From assembly GCF_047948215.1 (NCBI RefSeq), contig NC_134461.1:83104103-83168102 (forward strand): a stretch of DNA of 64,000 nucleotides. Reading direction: 5' to 3'. Position 1 is the first letter of the stretch. Each line of letters begins with the position of its first letter. This document shows positions 11,781-23,758 of the stretch, piece after piece. Under the pieces are notes generated by a model that searched no databases, had not been told where the DNA came from, and saw only the letters and a list, made by a program, of their open reading frames with translations. The stretch is from Lycorma delicatula (lineage: Eukaryota > Arthropoda > Insecta > Hemiptera > Fulgoridae). The translations under genes and the position numbers were made by a program.

Positions 11781-12960
11781 CCAGAATAGTTAACTTCTAG
11801 CTAGTTTTGTAGCACTCCAATATTCCTTCATTTTTTCATTATGTTCCTTTTCCTTTCTTCCGACCATTTTAGGCTAGCGCATTATTTCTTCTCATTCTGG
11901 ATTCTTTTGAATTCTATGATCTTTTTCCTAAGCACCTTTCTGTCTTTTAAAACCGCCACTTTATATTTGCTACCCTAAGGTTCTCTTTAACTTGCTTGAA
12001 CCATATAACATTTGTCTTGTCACCATTATACTTGTCAAAAATTCTTTTCGTAAGCCTATTTGAATCCATTCTTGTCAGATATCCGTAGAATGACAGTCTT
12101 CGCTTACGTATTACTTTCGTGATTCTATCTAACTCCGGTAAAGTTCCTTAATTTCTAACCGTCGTTAGTTTTTCTGGGCCCTAAGATTTTCTTAGAATCC
12201 ATCTTTCGGCAAGTTCCAGTTTATTACTCCTTGGTTCAGAGCTACGCATTCTGCCGCGTTTAAAACTCCTAGTCGGATTACTTTTGTATAATGCTTGATC
12301 TCACCCATTTTTGAGATCCGTATCTTATTGTGCATGTCCTTCGTTTGACCATAGGATTTTAAAATCCTATTGATACTGACGATATTTGCTTCCTTGCCAT
12401 TCTACATGGTTGGATAACTTCACCCAAGTACCTAAATTTGCTCGTCTTCTTAATTTTTCCGAGTTCTATCCGTAACAATTTTGGTGCATTCCTAATACTC
12501 ATCATATTCTGTTTTTTCTATGGAAATTTGTAGACCTGGCTTTTTGGCCATTCGGGGTAGAACATTTGTTTGCTGTTATTCAGTTTATATATTTTCTGGT
12601 AAGAGGATGAGATCATCTGCCAAGGCCAAAAAAAAATCAATATCCAGATTCTCTCTCGTCTATCCCAATTTCACTTGTTGCAGGCTTTTATCTTGTCAAG
12701 ATTTCCTCCATTATCTTATGACTTTTCCAAAATTATATTAAAGAGAAGAGGAGATATTCCGCCCTCCTGCCTGATTTCTGTTCTGATTCCAAAAGGATGA
12801 GATATTTCACCTTTAAATCTAATTTTGGACTTTGTGTCAGTGAGAGTCTGCTTGATGACGTTTATTAGTTTTGGGTCTGTCTCAAATTCTTTAAGAACGT
12901 TAACAATGTTTTCCGTTCAACGGAATCATAGGTATTTTTTATATTCAATAATAATTATTA
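11780..12960 (-). pseudogene. Decayed LINE reverse transcriptase (family LINE-A)
   Basis: Read on the minus strand from 12960 downward, frames jump but the RT order is clear: a Y-x-x-x-x-S-V-like start, then VLKEFETDPKLINVIKQTL, then ISHPFGIRTEIRQEGGISPL (the R-Q-G-x-x-L-S-P-x-L-F-N motif with G-D changed), LLFNIILEK, then an A-D-D-L-I-L-L active-site segment near 12610 and GLQISIEKTE. Several stops and shifts make it a pseudogene. The region below about 12450 should be the thumb and C-terminal part. The same family is seen at 19790-21170 (minus) and 40410-41200 (plus). The element acts by target-primed reverse transcription; the clade is not certain. Confidence 0.7.
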
Positions 12961-14154
12961 TTGTAATTCAATGAATTTTTTTCCTTGAAAAAAGAATTAT
13001 ATACATTTCTAATTTATTTATAATACTATAAAGAATTTAAAAAAATTGTATAGATAATATATATTTTATGAATATAATATGATATATATACACCTGAATA
13101 ATGTAAGATAATTGAATAGAAATTGTATTATTATTTCATATAATTTATAATAAATAATAATGATATGAATAATCAGTAATCATAATAATAATGTATATAC
13201 ATAGATGCTATATGTAATAATATTACTATATGTAAAATCAAAGATATGTGAATGAATCAGACCATGTGGAATGAGTTTTTTACCCTATACTTAGTGGACC
13301 ACAATTTAGTGGACTGGAATCCAGTAGTAGTAATTTTATTTTGTGTATAATACAACTACTATTTTAATATTGATCTCCCATATTATATATATATATAATA
13401 TAATGTTGAGAAGCTCTGAGAACAAGAGAGATTTGTTGTGTAGTTAAACTAAAAATATATTTTTAAAAAGTTTCAAATAAAACTGACTAATAGTAACAAA
13501 GATGAAAAAAAAAATTAATACCGTGTATATGCATAAGAGATAAAACATGAAGGGGGTGGTATTAAGAGAGGGAGAGTTTATTATAGAATGGTCCATGACC
13601 AGAATCCTCCAATTCCTTATCTACCCCCCTCCTCAAAACCAACATTATCATTCTATCTCTCTCACATATTGTGATAATAATATGATTCAGAGTTCAGTTC
13701 CGACACTTAATTTGAAGACGATCTTGTTTCTGTTTTTTAATATATATAATAAAAAAGGAGCCGTTTGTAATGCTTTCTTTTTTTATTCATGATCATTAAA
13801 AATATTATTATAATAGAAAAAAAATAATAAAACGATATTAATCGTAATCTATTCGATGAATTGTTTCGTAGGTATCGATGTTCTCTGTTTCTTTCTATCT
13901 CTGATATAAATATAATATCGATAGATTATTATTTGCCAATCAAGTTTTCTTAGCAACATCTGATAGAAGTCAAGTCATCAAGTCGTAACGCTGCTACATA
14001 CTGCTGTTCTGTTGTTACAAGTTATTCCGTATACTTTATGCTTCTTTTACTACACTAAAGCCGACAATATGTTAGCAACCATTGCTGCCAACTATGTAGC
14101 CTTGAACTCTACATTATGTACTATTATATATTGTAGATTTTATATGTAATGATA

Positions 14155-14157
<3 letters not shown>
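12961..14157. other. Very AT-rich stretch, no gene seen
   Basis: The part from about 12940 to 13400 is among the most AT-rich in the window, with many TATAAT-like words and short TA runs (for example 13388-13401). An open stretch at 13547-13792 has no recognisable motif. Confidence 0.5.
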
Positions 14158-14206
<49 letters not shown>

Positions 14207-14221
14207 GAGAGAGAGAGAGAG
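14158..14221. repeat. Compound microsatellite (TA)n-(GA)n
   Basis: An uninterrupted TA run of about 46 bp is followed, after TAGT, by about eight GA units. Compound dinucleotide arrays of this kind are length-polymorphic. Confidence 0.95.
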
Positions 14222-14768
14222 CAGAATTAACAATAGGTATATCGAAATGCAAGTTATCTTAAGTAATAATCAGATTTATTGTACTAATCTCTCTACTCTA
14301 GGTACATGACTAAGACAAATTCAATATTGTGTAGAATTTTGTAATTATATTTATATTTTTTTTTTCTCAATAGACAGAATGGTTTCAAAATAGATAAAAA
14401 AATATTTTTTACTGAATTAATTGTCTGTCATTCGGAAAACGAAAAATAATAAAAGTTAATACAAAAAATATATATAGAATTTTATGTAAAAATAAAAAAC
14501 TTCGATAAATTTTTTTTCTTACCTTGAAAAAAAATTAATAATCATAAAAATAATGATAAAATGACTGAAGAACGCCATAAAATTTTTAAATTTCAATCTT
14601 TTTTTAAGCTTGCCTGAAGTTTGACTATGGTTTTATTTAAAACTTTTTTAAAGTTTATTTTACTTAATTATACTTCACACTTTAACAACAATTTTCTAAC
14701 AGTTAGTTTTTTGTTTGATTATATCGCTATATAAGTTGAAATAGAATTTTGAAGCGTTTGAAAAGTAA

Positions 14769-14850
14769 AGTGCCATACCTGACTGGGATTCGAATCCGGG
14801 ACCTTGGATGAAAGGTTGAGATGGCTATCACTCCGCCATGGAGTTTGTAA
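14769..14850 (-). mobile_element. SINE-1 tRNA-like head fragment
   Basis: On the minus strand, CTCCATGGCGGAGTGATAGC leads into a B-box-like GATTCGAATCC region (GGATTCGAATCCCAGTCAGG on that strand). It matches the head of the SINE-1 copies at 5652-5812 and 49610-49718. The body and tail are missing or too diverged. It is not a tRNA gene: no intact acceptor stem. Confidence 0.75.
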
Positions 14851-15819
14851 TGAACATCATCAAATAGATGATATTTAAAGTATAATTTGAAAAGTATTAC
14901 GTTTTCTTTTTTTAAACGAATATTATGTCACGCGAAATACAGTAGAAACAAATTCTGCAATGTAAGTAATCTACCGAAAAAAATCCTTGCGCAGTTCCGC
15001 CCAAGAAGATCGACTTTTCGTTAATTTTCTTTGTGTAATATTTTTTGTTTAATATTTTGCGCAAGTAATATAAAATATACATTAATTAAGAAATCTAAAA
15101 AAGGTATAATTTTTTTATCGACTTTTCGAAAAAAGTACTATATTACTTTCGATTGCACGGTGTGATTGTGGAGGGGGTAAATCGAATTTTCTTTTCATTT
15201 TGAGGTATAAGGAGTACGAAAAACTAAAAAAGTTAATTTCTTCTAACAAAATGTAGCGATGAGTGGTACAATTTTAGCGATAAGTAGAGTATTATGGATC
15301 TCATATTGTGTTTTGTGCTGACCCTAAAAACCATTAAAAACTAAAATGTAAAGCTAATGAGTAAGATATTTTTGACAGAGAGTATCAGAACTGATTCTTC
15401 TTTAACTTCCAAATTGGACAGAAATGCAGAATCTGGGAATATTTAGCGGAAATTCCCAGAACCAACAAGCCCGGTTGCTCGTGAAAGTGGGATATCCTGC
15501 AGAATAATATCACATCATCCTGCAGAAGGACTAATCTTCATCCTTAAAAGCCGTATTACTATTAATAAAAATCTACATGAAACTATTGGAGAGATCATAG
15601 TTTGGTATTTGGAGAGGTGTGTTTTACGTGAAGGTGGGGTTTTAAACTATTATTGCCACTGGAGAATACTGCAGTCATTGCTGATAAAATGAAAAATTAC
15701 TCTTGTTTACGGTATAATGCCATAACACCGACAACAGTTATTCGAGATATAATGGATGCAGAATCGTATTTGATCATGTTAAAATATAATATTTGAACAT
15801 GTTAAAATATAATGTTTGA
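14851..15819. other. Unassigned stretch
   Basis: No intact frame is present. A block at 15400-15560 has more balanced composition (GCCCGGTTGCTCGTGAAAGT) and may be an old gene or TE relic, possibly the middle of the element whose C-terminal part follows at 15820, but no motif could be named. Confidence 0.4.
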
Positions 15820-16150
15820 CATATTGTATCTATCTGAGATAACCTCAGTGATTTTTCATCGTCATACTAGATGGTGCTCAATCTTATATTTTCACTCTTC
15901 GTGTCCGGCTGACAAACATGTTCTAGAACTTTGACAGGATCAGCTTGGTCTTAAAAAGCAGTTCTCATACATCTTTGTTCTTACTATCTAAGATTTTTCT
16001 TATACTGGTATATAAAGGATGAGTTATTGCATCAAACTTCAGTTCACTTGAGGTTATTCAGTATGAGTTTTTATGGCATTATAACTTGGCTGATAAACTT
16101 TGCACATATATGCAAAGCACGGTAATTAAAAAAGATATTGGAATGAAATA
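15820..16150 (+). pseudogene. Possible C-terminal relic of an IS630/Tc1-mariner-type transposase
   Basis: Translating the plus strand across frames gives ILDGAQSYIFTLRVRLTN, then after shifts LYWYIKDELLHQTSVHLRLF. This resembles the Q-D-G-A-P-P-H-(x)-V-R segment and the D-F-F-L-W-G-Y-x-K-D-x-V-Y segment of transposases that carry the DUF4817-type HTH, such as the fragment at 42750-43110. The middle motif (S-P-D-L-T-P-L-D) is not recognisable. The match is weak and a profile search would be needed to confirm it. Confidence 0.35.
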
Positions 16151-16164
16151 AAAAATGAATAAAA

Positions 16165-16985
16165 GTACAATACCTTAGTTACAAAATGCAGTATTTATTT
16201 TTCAATATAATCCCCGTTTACACTGAATCATTTTTCCCAACGTATGACTAGTTTTTGCATTCCGTCACTGAAAACTTTTGGCTGTCTTTCTCGGATCCAA
16301 GTGGCCACAGCTTTCTTCGCCTCTTCGTCGGTGGTGTAATGATTACCTTTGAGATCACTCTTAAGGTGAGGGAAGAAGTGGAAGTCACACGGAGCCAAAT
16401 TTAGCGAGTATGGCGGATGCGGAATAGGTTCAAACTTCAGCTTGCGGAGAGCCATCAGAAAGTTTGCGCGGTACCCATCGTGCACAGATTTTACGGTAAC
16501 CCAGTTGCTCGATAATATGACCTACTCGTTCTTTAGACATGCGTAACTAAATAGCGATGCGTTGCTGGGTGATTTTCCCGTCACTTTAAAGCAAATCATC
16601 CATCTCCTTTCGATATTCCTCGTCAATCACAGAAATTGGTCGACCGCTGCGAGGTGCGTCCTCAATTTAGCTTTACCAGCTTCATATTCGCTAATTTTTT
16701 TACGCCCACCAATTCATAGTACACCTGTCAACAGTTTCACTACCGTAAACCGCTTCTAAACGATGAAAAATGTTCGTAGGATTCTCATTTTCTGCTGTTA
16801 AAAATTTGATCATTGCGTTCTATTTTAACCGTGTTGACATATTGGCCGTGCTCGACTCCATTTTAACTGCTACTGAAGTAAATCGGTAAATGGATTTCAA
16901 CGCATTATCGCAGTTTTTAGAAGGGGATTTTAACTATCATGTGCTGCGACGCCCAACCCGATGGTACTTTTTGTCTCCGTGTAGC
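16165..16985 (-). pseudogene. Internally deleted mariner transposase gene
   Basis: The minus strand starts with ATG at 16862 and gives a mariner N-terminus (EAVYGSETVDRCTMNWW), then EYRKEMDDLL, IIEQLGYRKICARWVPRKL. It then jumps directly to the C-terminal part, ALRKLKFEPIPHPPYS, LAPCDFHFFPHLKSDLKG and VFSDGMQKLVIRWEK. The central part holding the first two catalytic aspartates is missing; only the third (in A-P-C-D-F) remains. The Y-S-P-D-L motif reads Y-S-L-N-L. A stop and frame changes are present in the N-terminal half. A full mariner transposase is about 345 residues; about a third is lost here. Terminal inverted repeats were not recognised. Confidence 0.8.
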
Positions 16986-18639
16986 ACGCTAGTGTACAAA
17001 ATTTATCAGCCGACCCTCGTAAATATATAATAGTTTTTGGCAATTTAAAATAGGCAGTTATTTTATGACTACTTGTAAAAAGGGAATATATTTATTTAAT
17101 TTTATCGAAATAAATAGATTAAGAAGTGATTAAATGACAAAAAAATTATTCCCACCGCTTATGCGTAAGTTATATTCTACTGTATATCATATTATCTGAT
17201 CAAGTTAGTATAATATTTATTTTTTTATTTAATATTACTTTTATTTTAATTTTGACCTTAAAATTCAAACCACATCTTAAATTTCAGAATGTATCTAATT
17301 TATGGGTATTGTTTTTTCTTATTACCTTCTGTTTAGTTACTATTATTATTTACTTTCAGTCGTCAGATATAAATAATATCTCCCTGAAATTCGTTTTTTT
17401 CATTTATTGTATTATTATTTGCAAATGTCGTCTCTCTTTTACCTCTTCCCATTCTACATTTATACGTTTCTTTATGTTCAAACTAGTGACTGTAACCAGT
17501 TTCAATTAAATATGATATTAAAAATAAGCGTGATGTTTACATACACAAATGTACGTCTAGATATGTAAATGAAACCGTCACTGACCTTAAAATACTTACT
17601 TTGAGTCCAGTAATATTCGGGAGTTTTGATCCGTGCCCTTTCATCTCGCTTTCTTTATAATCTTTTAGTTTCAATTACATTCGTTTTTTTTATTCTATAA
17701 CAGTCTTTCTTAATATCGAATTTAATATAAATTCTTTTTTAAAAACATTTATTTGCAAATCTCTCTTTTATAATATACCGTATATATCCATGTACCACGT
17801 ACACCAATTCGTCCGGAATGATGGTTGCAAAAGTAGCCTGCACATCATACATGGATTTTAAAATTCTATATTGATGATAATGTAATAATTAAATTTATAT
17901 ATATATATATATATATATATACCACACACCCTAGTAAGACGCGTTGTGAAATAAAATGATCTAGATAAAACAAAGAAGCTTGGTAATATGAAATTACCAG
18001 TATTAGAAAATTAAACTGGTATCTATGACGTGGCACCAGATTTATCGGAAGCTCTCTCTTCATAATCTAATTTTATTTATTTTGTACGAAAAATATTTTA
18101 TTTATCATTTTATGATGATCAGCTTGCATTGTGACAATGACCGTTCAGTATGTAAAAGTTTCGTGTACAGTAGAACTACAGAATGATAAAAAAAGAGACT
18201 GCATTCGTTTACTATTGCAGAAACGTTACCTTATATGAAAATCATGCTACCTGTAAAAAGTTTGTTAAAGCATTCGTGAGTGGCGAAAAAAGAAAGCTAT
18301 CGTCGCCAATAAAAAATAAAAGAGCACTTTAGGGGAAAAACTCGAAATATCAGGAAATAATCGGCAGAGCATATATGGAATGTATGTCACTTTAGATACC
18401 TGATTTCTATTAAAATGTGTCAGATGTAAACCCTGGAAATCGCTGATGTATTAAATATCATTAGGAATGAATTTAAAGCTAATCTTAACTGCGTATAACG
18501 CAATTTTTCTATTAGATGAAAGACGAAAATAGCACAGCGGCTACCAGAAGTATACCAAATAAACTGACAAATTTTTAAAAATATGTCGTAAATTTACAAA
18601 AAAATTTACTTTCATCAAAAATTAATTTAATTGTCAGGA
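16986..18639. other. Unassigned AT-rich DNA
   Basis: No gene is supported. A TA microsatellite of about 27 bp lies at 17896-17922. Open stretches at 17252-17509 and 17866-18063 show no motif. Confidence 0.5.
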
Positions 18640-19075
18640 AAACATTTTTGAAAGTATATATTTGGAGAAAAAAGGATATGAAAGTGAAATTTGGACTATC
18701 GGAATACCTGAGAAGAAAATATTCCATCTTTTGAAATGCGGTGTTATAGGAGAATGTTAAAAATCAGATGAGTGGATAAAGTGATAAATAAACAGGTGTT
18801 GCGGCAAACTGATGAAGAAAGAAACATTGGGAAAATATAGTTAAAAAGAAAAGACAGATTTATAAGCCACATATTAAGGTGTCCTGGAATAATCGCTGTA
18901 AGATTGGAAGGGACATGTAAATGGAAAAATTGTGCAGGCAGGCAACGTATAGAATATGTAAAACAAATTGTTAGGGATGTAGGATGTAGGAAGTATACCG
19001 GAATGAAACGACTGGCACTATATAAGGAATCTTGGAGAGCTGCATCAAACCAGTCAAATGATTGAAGATAAAAAA
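18640..19075 (+). pseudogene. LINE 3' end, second copy of the 4433-4960 family
   Basis: The plus strand reads TTTTTGAAAGTATATATTTG, then GAGTACC-like text leading to CTGAGAAGAAAATATTCCAT, a frame with CGVIGEC replacing the W-C-Y-R-R motif, RQTDEERNIGKI, KRKDRFISHILRCPGI, GRQRIEYVKQIVRDVGC and LESWRAASNQSND. It ends with CAGTCAAATGATTGAAGATA and an A-rich tail. It is the same family as 4433-4960 in the opposite orientation, with stops and shifts. The opposite-strand open stretch (18744-19115) is a shadow. Confidence 0.8.
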
Positions 19076-19600
19076 AATCAAAATGACATCTATTGCAATT
19101 GAAAGGTAGGTGCAAAGAATGTTCAGATATGAACTGCCGGTTACGAGAAACAACGTTACTCGATGATGCTGTAAATAATTTTGGAAGGTAAAAAATTAGC
19201 TCCGTATTTAATTTTAAAAGAAAAGTACAAAATTTTAAAAGATCTACCGAAAGGTGAAAATTTTAACTCCAATTTTATTCGAGCATAAGAAAAGGAACAG
19301 GTGAATTGTGAATTAGTACTAGACCGCATTAAATGCGTCTTGAATCGTCGACCAGGCGCTTTATTAAAAAAATCTTCTTTGATGTAAAGGGAAGATTGAA
19401 GTGTTAACAGATTATTATTACTGGTGGAATAACGTTTATTCTTCAATCTCTAGATTCTGAGTAAACCCACATTTAAAACCAGACTCCGTAATCACTATGC
19501 AAACTAAATGCCCAACGCGACACAGGTGACTATACCTTCTGGTAAAAATAAAAAAATCGTCTTGTACAGATTTATGTATATTTTATTGCGGTTTGATCAG

Positions 19601-19748
19601 AAATACCGGATGATTTGTTTAAAAAATCATTCAAGAAATCTTGTATTTCGAATGGAGACGATGAAAATGAGTACGGTTATTTGCGTTAACGAAGATAATT
19701 GCAGTTCTTCGGATGGTGAAAATTCTAGTATTGATGGCAGTAATAAAG
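19601..19748 (+). other. Candidate host-gene exon (weak)
   Basis: A 148-bp segment is bounded by an acceptor-like pyrimidine-rich tract ending GATCAG (to 19600) and a textbook donor, AAAG followed by GTAAGTAA (intron from 19749). The frame open throughout reads METMKMSTVICVNEDNCSSS followed by DGENSSIDGSNKG, an acidic, serine-rich, low-hydrophobicity peptide, and leaves phase 1 at the donor. A methionine at 19508 upstream is also in frame, so an initial exon is possible. A second frame also reads plausibly (KKSCISNGDDENEYGYLR) up to a stop. There is no family match and no partner exon was found, so this may be chance. Confidence 0.25.
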
Positions 19749-19789
19749 GTAAGTAAATATCTGCTGTACTTTCTATATTTCTTTAAAAA

Positions 19790-21170
19790 TATTTATACTA
19801 TAGATTGATTTACTGACTTTTTCTCTTTTTGTTCCGACCACTATAGATCACGTTTACATAGTTTAACTTCTTTTTTTCCCTAAAAGGTTTTCATTATTTT
19901 GCTCTGCTGTTGTCGCCTTTCTTCCATCCATCTATTCAGGTATATCATTTTTTTTCTTTCTCTATGGACACTTAGATTCTCGAATCACTTTTCTAAATTT
20001 ATCTCTGTCTTTACAAAGATCCTTAGAAAGGTTAGTATTTTTAGATCTGTTTATATTTCTTTAAACCAGTTGATCTTTGTGACGACTGTTTACGTGTAAA
20101 AATTAAATATATGTTTTGTCAATTTTTGGTTGTTCATTTTGAATAAATATCCGTAAAACTGTAATCTTCTTTTCCGTATAAATCCCCTATTTTTTCTGTA
20201 TGTTTCTAAATTTCTTTCTCATTTTACAGTTTGTAAATTCCATCTTCGTATTTTGGTCCATAAATTTTTCTTAAGATGCTTTTTTCTACTTTTGCTATTT
20301 TTTGTTCGAAACAAAATTGAGGTTTTTGCCCCATGCAAAATCCATGCCACATGTAGTACTTCTGGCAGTACTACAGTTTTATAGTTCTTCAATTTGGAGT
20401 TATATGAGAGGGATTATTTATTGTAAATGCTCTTCGTAAGATAGGCAGTTGCCATTTTTCGTACTCTATTCTTCATCCTATTTTTATCAATTATATTCGG
20501 TGTTGTGATTTCTACCAAATATTAAAATTTTTGAACTCTACTTATTTCTTTGTTGTTTGAAACTTTAATGAAGCTCTGTTCTCTTTGTCATTAGAAAACA
20601 AGTTAGTTTTTTCATAAGAAATTTGAAGAACAATTTTGCTTGCACATTCGCTTATTTTTTGAATTTTGAATTTAGCCTCATCTATATCTTTTGTGAAAAT
20701 TACAATATCGTCTGCGAAGACCAGAATGTTTGTATTTATGAATATAGTTTTAGCGCCCATTATTATGTTTTCATGTACGTTTAACTTTTTAAGTTCTTTT
20801 TCCCATTCTCTTATAACTTTTTCAAGGGCACAATTAAAGTGGATCGAAGACAGTCCATTTATCCTTCCCATAAATCAGTTTTAATTTCGATTGATTCTGA
20901 AAGTTCCCCTAAGCATTTCACTTTTGATTTTGTGTTTGTTAATATTTCTTTTATAATATTTATTGTCTTGGGATCTATCTTAAACTCTTCAAGAAGTTTA
21001 AGTGGAGATTCCCTGTAGATGAAGTTGTAGGCTCTCTTAAAATCTATAAAGATTTTAACTAATTTTAGGTATTTAATTTTTTCGTATAGTAAAATTTGTT
21101 TTAGAATAAATATTTTCTCTCCACAACTTCTTCCAGGTCTAATTTACTGACATTATGCAAGTAGCAAATA
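19790..21170 (-). pseudogene. Decayed LINE reverse transcriptase (family LINE-A)
   Basis: On the minus strand from about 21060 the frame gives IFIDFKRAYNFIYRESPLKL, LEEFKIDPKTINIIKEIL, TKSKVKCLGELSESIEIKTD, then ALEKVIREWEKELKKL and the catalytic segment NILVFADDIVIFTKDIDEAK, followed by LQISYEKTNLFSNDKENRA. The F-A-D-D active site is intact, but the R-Q-G-D and S-P-x-L-F-N block is corrupted (stop, then CLRSTL). The lower part (19790-20540) is thumb and C-terminal text with stops. The open stretch at 20542-20871 is its longest frame. Same family as 11780-12960 and 40410-41200. Confidence 0.8.
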
Positions 21171-22416
21171 TTCTTTTATACGTTCAGTCTTTGGTAATTT
21201 TGCTAATAAAATGCAAAAAAATAAATGTATTTATTTTTTTTTTACCTTTTTCAGTTTTCCAAATCTGATTGCCATGGTACATGGGTGTAAACGGTAATAA
21301 ATTTATTATGCTTATACCAGTATCGACTGACTTGAATATCGACTGACATTCATTAGTAAATCGATGTAAAAACTATTTAAAAATTTTTTTTTTTAAATTA
21401 TATGGTCAGCATATACCGAAAGATTGCGGTGGCTCATTTTATCGTCATCATAAGCAGTTACTTTAATAGGGTGAATAAATGTTAAACGCGGTCATAAAAT
21501 TTTATTAGGGTTATATCGTAAAATTAGCTTGTTTTTTTGTAGAATTATTGTAGTAAACTAAACACATTTTTGTTATCACTTATATTTTCACTTTTGAGTT
21601 GAATCGAGGCATTTATATTAGTCCTAACACTGATAATTTTTTTCCATATTCATTCGATATAATATTTTATAAGAATTTAATATTTTACTCCACATTCTTC
21701 AAGTGATAATTTGGATTTATAATCTTGTAAACGTTTAACCGCAAAGCATTAAATTCTATTCAGTAAATGTTTTTGGTTTGGTTGATATAATTAACTTGTA
21801 AAACAATGTAAACAGTAGCTCAAACGATCCTTCTTTATTTTAAACCCCAATTAAAATGTGAAATCTTGAAAATCATTATTATTAGGTAAATATTCTATTT
21901 TACAATAACGATGAAACAGATGGAAACAAAAGTGGAGTCAGGGACCTGCCACAGGCAGAATACCATATAATGATGTTTAAATGTACATTAAAACAACATT
22001 AATTTTTTTTTCTTTTGTTATTGCATAAATAGTAAGTCTGTCGTAAAACATCTTATCAATACAGACAGTAGCAAGGTATATCAATTACATAAACAAAGGA
22101 TGCAGCTATTTACGGATGTTAAAACATCAAAATTACATTAAATATCTGAAGACATCTAGAATTTTTTAAAAAATGTCATAATCTATTAAATAAAGGTAGA
22201 ATAAAGTAAACAGATATGACAGTACATGATACTAAAAAGAAATTTAGATATATGCATTGCCAAACTTAAACCGAAGGGAAGACTTGTTTTAGCTTAACTT
22301 TTTGGGATTTCATTCGTGTATTGATAACGGGTAACGGTGAAAACACTTTTTCCGATTTTGATGAAATGTAGCTTTTTTGCTTCTTTAAGATTCGTGTATA
22401 TTTGTGTATGTATATA
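21171..22416. other. Unassigned AT-rich DNA with a LINE tail-like scrap
   Basis: A short piece at 21940-21985 (GTCAGGGACCTGCCACAGGC) resembles the extreme 3' end of a LINE like the one at 1586-1705. A phrase at 22330-22375 (CCGATTTTGATGAAATGTAG) is common in nonautonomous elements of this window. No gene is seen. Confidence 0.4.
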
Positions 22417-23583
22417 CGAGGTGCGACAATAAAGTAATGAGACTGATGTGAAGAAAAATGTTGCTTACCGTTTTAGTCATGTTTAGTGTTGTCTCCTTCA
22501 AAGTAGTTCCCCTCTGATTGCACACACTTATCCAGCGCTTCTGCCATTGATGGTAACATTTCTGGAACTCATCTTCTGTAATATCCCCCAAGACCCTCGT
22601 CACAGCTTTTTGGACATTTTGTGTTGTTTGAAAATGGTGTCCCTTGACCGCCATTTTGAGTCTTGGAAATAGAAAAAAAAGCACTGAGCGATATCTGGTG
22701 AATAAGGTGGCTGTGGTAGTACTGAAATTTGTTTTGAGGTTAAATATTGCTGTACTGACAGAGCAGTATGGGATGGCGCATTATCGTGATGCAGAATCCA
22801 ATTATCAGCAATGTTGGCACGGACACGAAGAACTCGTTTACGAAGTCTTTCTAAAATTTCTTTGTAGAAATATCGGTTAACTGTTTGTCCAGGAGGCACC
22901 CACTCTTTATGAACAATTCCCTTGGAATCGAAGGAGCACACGAGCATGCATTTCACTTTTGACTTTGACATGCGAGCTTTTTTTAGTCTGGGTGATCCCT
23001 TTGAGCACCATTGCGAACTTTGGCGTTTTGTCTCTGGATCGTATTGAAAAAACCAACCTTCATCACCAGTGATAACACGGCTCAATAAATCTAGATTGAT
23101 TTCCGTTTGCTCTAACAGATCGGCTGCCACATTTTTCCGTGTTTCTCGCTGTTGTGTGAGATTTTTGGGGACCATTTTTGCACAAATCTTTCTCATACCA
23201 AGATCTTCAGTTAATATTAGACGAACCGTTTCTCGATTGATGTTGACTTCTGCAATCATTTTCACAGATAATCTTCGATCAGGTCGTACGATTTCACGCA
23301 CCCTGGTCAAGTTGACATCTGTCCGTGAGGTTAATGGTCGTCCACTGCGGTATTCATCTTCAACATTCGTTCTGCCTTCACTAAAAATTTTATGCCACCG
23401 TAAAACTTGATCTCTTGACATAACCTCCTCCCCAAAAGCCTTCTGAAGCTTACCGTAAGTTGTCGTTGCGTTTTCACCCGATTTAACGCAAAAAGAAATG
23501 GCATACCGTTGCACAATATTTTGCGGTTTCATTTCTGTAACGAGAGACACAAATACGTGTTCACTTATTACAGCACAACTCAC
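22415..23583 (-). pseudogene. Mariner DD34D transposase gene with frameshift and lost catalytic Asp
   Basis: The open frame runs 23583 to 22600; a start at the methionine at 23532 (MKPQNIVQRY) fits the family better than the upstream one. Seen in order: N-terminal HTH (YGKLQKAFGEE, VLRWHKIFSEGR), a linker with M-V-P-K-N-L where the family has W-V-P-H-x-L, the first catalytic Asp at residue 174 (ITGDEGW), the second at 267 (LHHDNAPSH), and PPYSPDIAQC. Spacing gives 34 residues to the third expected Asp, but there the codon is corrupted: one base is lost in a T-rich run (8 A on the plus strand at 22673-22680), removing Asp and shifting frame. The rest continues in the adjacent frame (FFLFPRLKMAVKGHHFQTTQ to the TIR). 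No active enzyme is expected. Confidence 0.93.
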
Positions 23584-23724
23584 GACTGAGCAGTTGCATC
23601 AATGTGCCGCTGGGACTAGAAGTAGCTTATAGACCAAGGTCAAAGATGGTGTGCCTACGCAAGCTGCAGGGTTGCCACATCTTGCAAAGAAAAATCAGTC
23701 TCATTACTTTATTGTCGCACCTCG
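22417..23724 (-). mobile_element. Mariner transposon, complete ends, defective transposase
   Basis: The element is 1308 bp with perfect 30-bp terminal inverted repeats (CGAGGTGCGACAATAAAGTA and ten more bases at 22417-22446; exact reverse complement at 23695-23724) and a TA dinucleotide on each side, the canonical mariner target. The transposase gene is on the minus strand. The outer TIR itself forms the end of the C-terminal reading frame (SLITLLSHLV). The perfect TIRs suggest fairly recent insertion, while the gene is already inactivated. The right flank is a TA microsatellite, which may have been the landing site or expanded after insertion. Confidence 0.95.

Positions 23725-23753
<29 letters not shown>
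23725..23753. repeat. TA microsatellite abutting the mariner
   Basis: About 29 bp of TA repeats directly follow the right mariner TIR; the left flank has only a short TATATA. Confidence 0.9.

Positions 23754-23758
<5 letters not shown>

Noticed and set aside
18744..19115. A 123-codon minus-strand open stretch
   Set aside because: It lies antisense to the LINE C-terminal fragment, whose motifs are on the plus strand.
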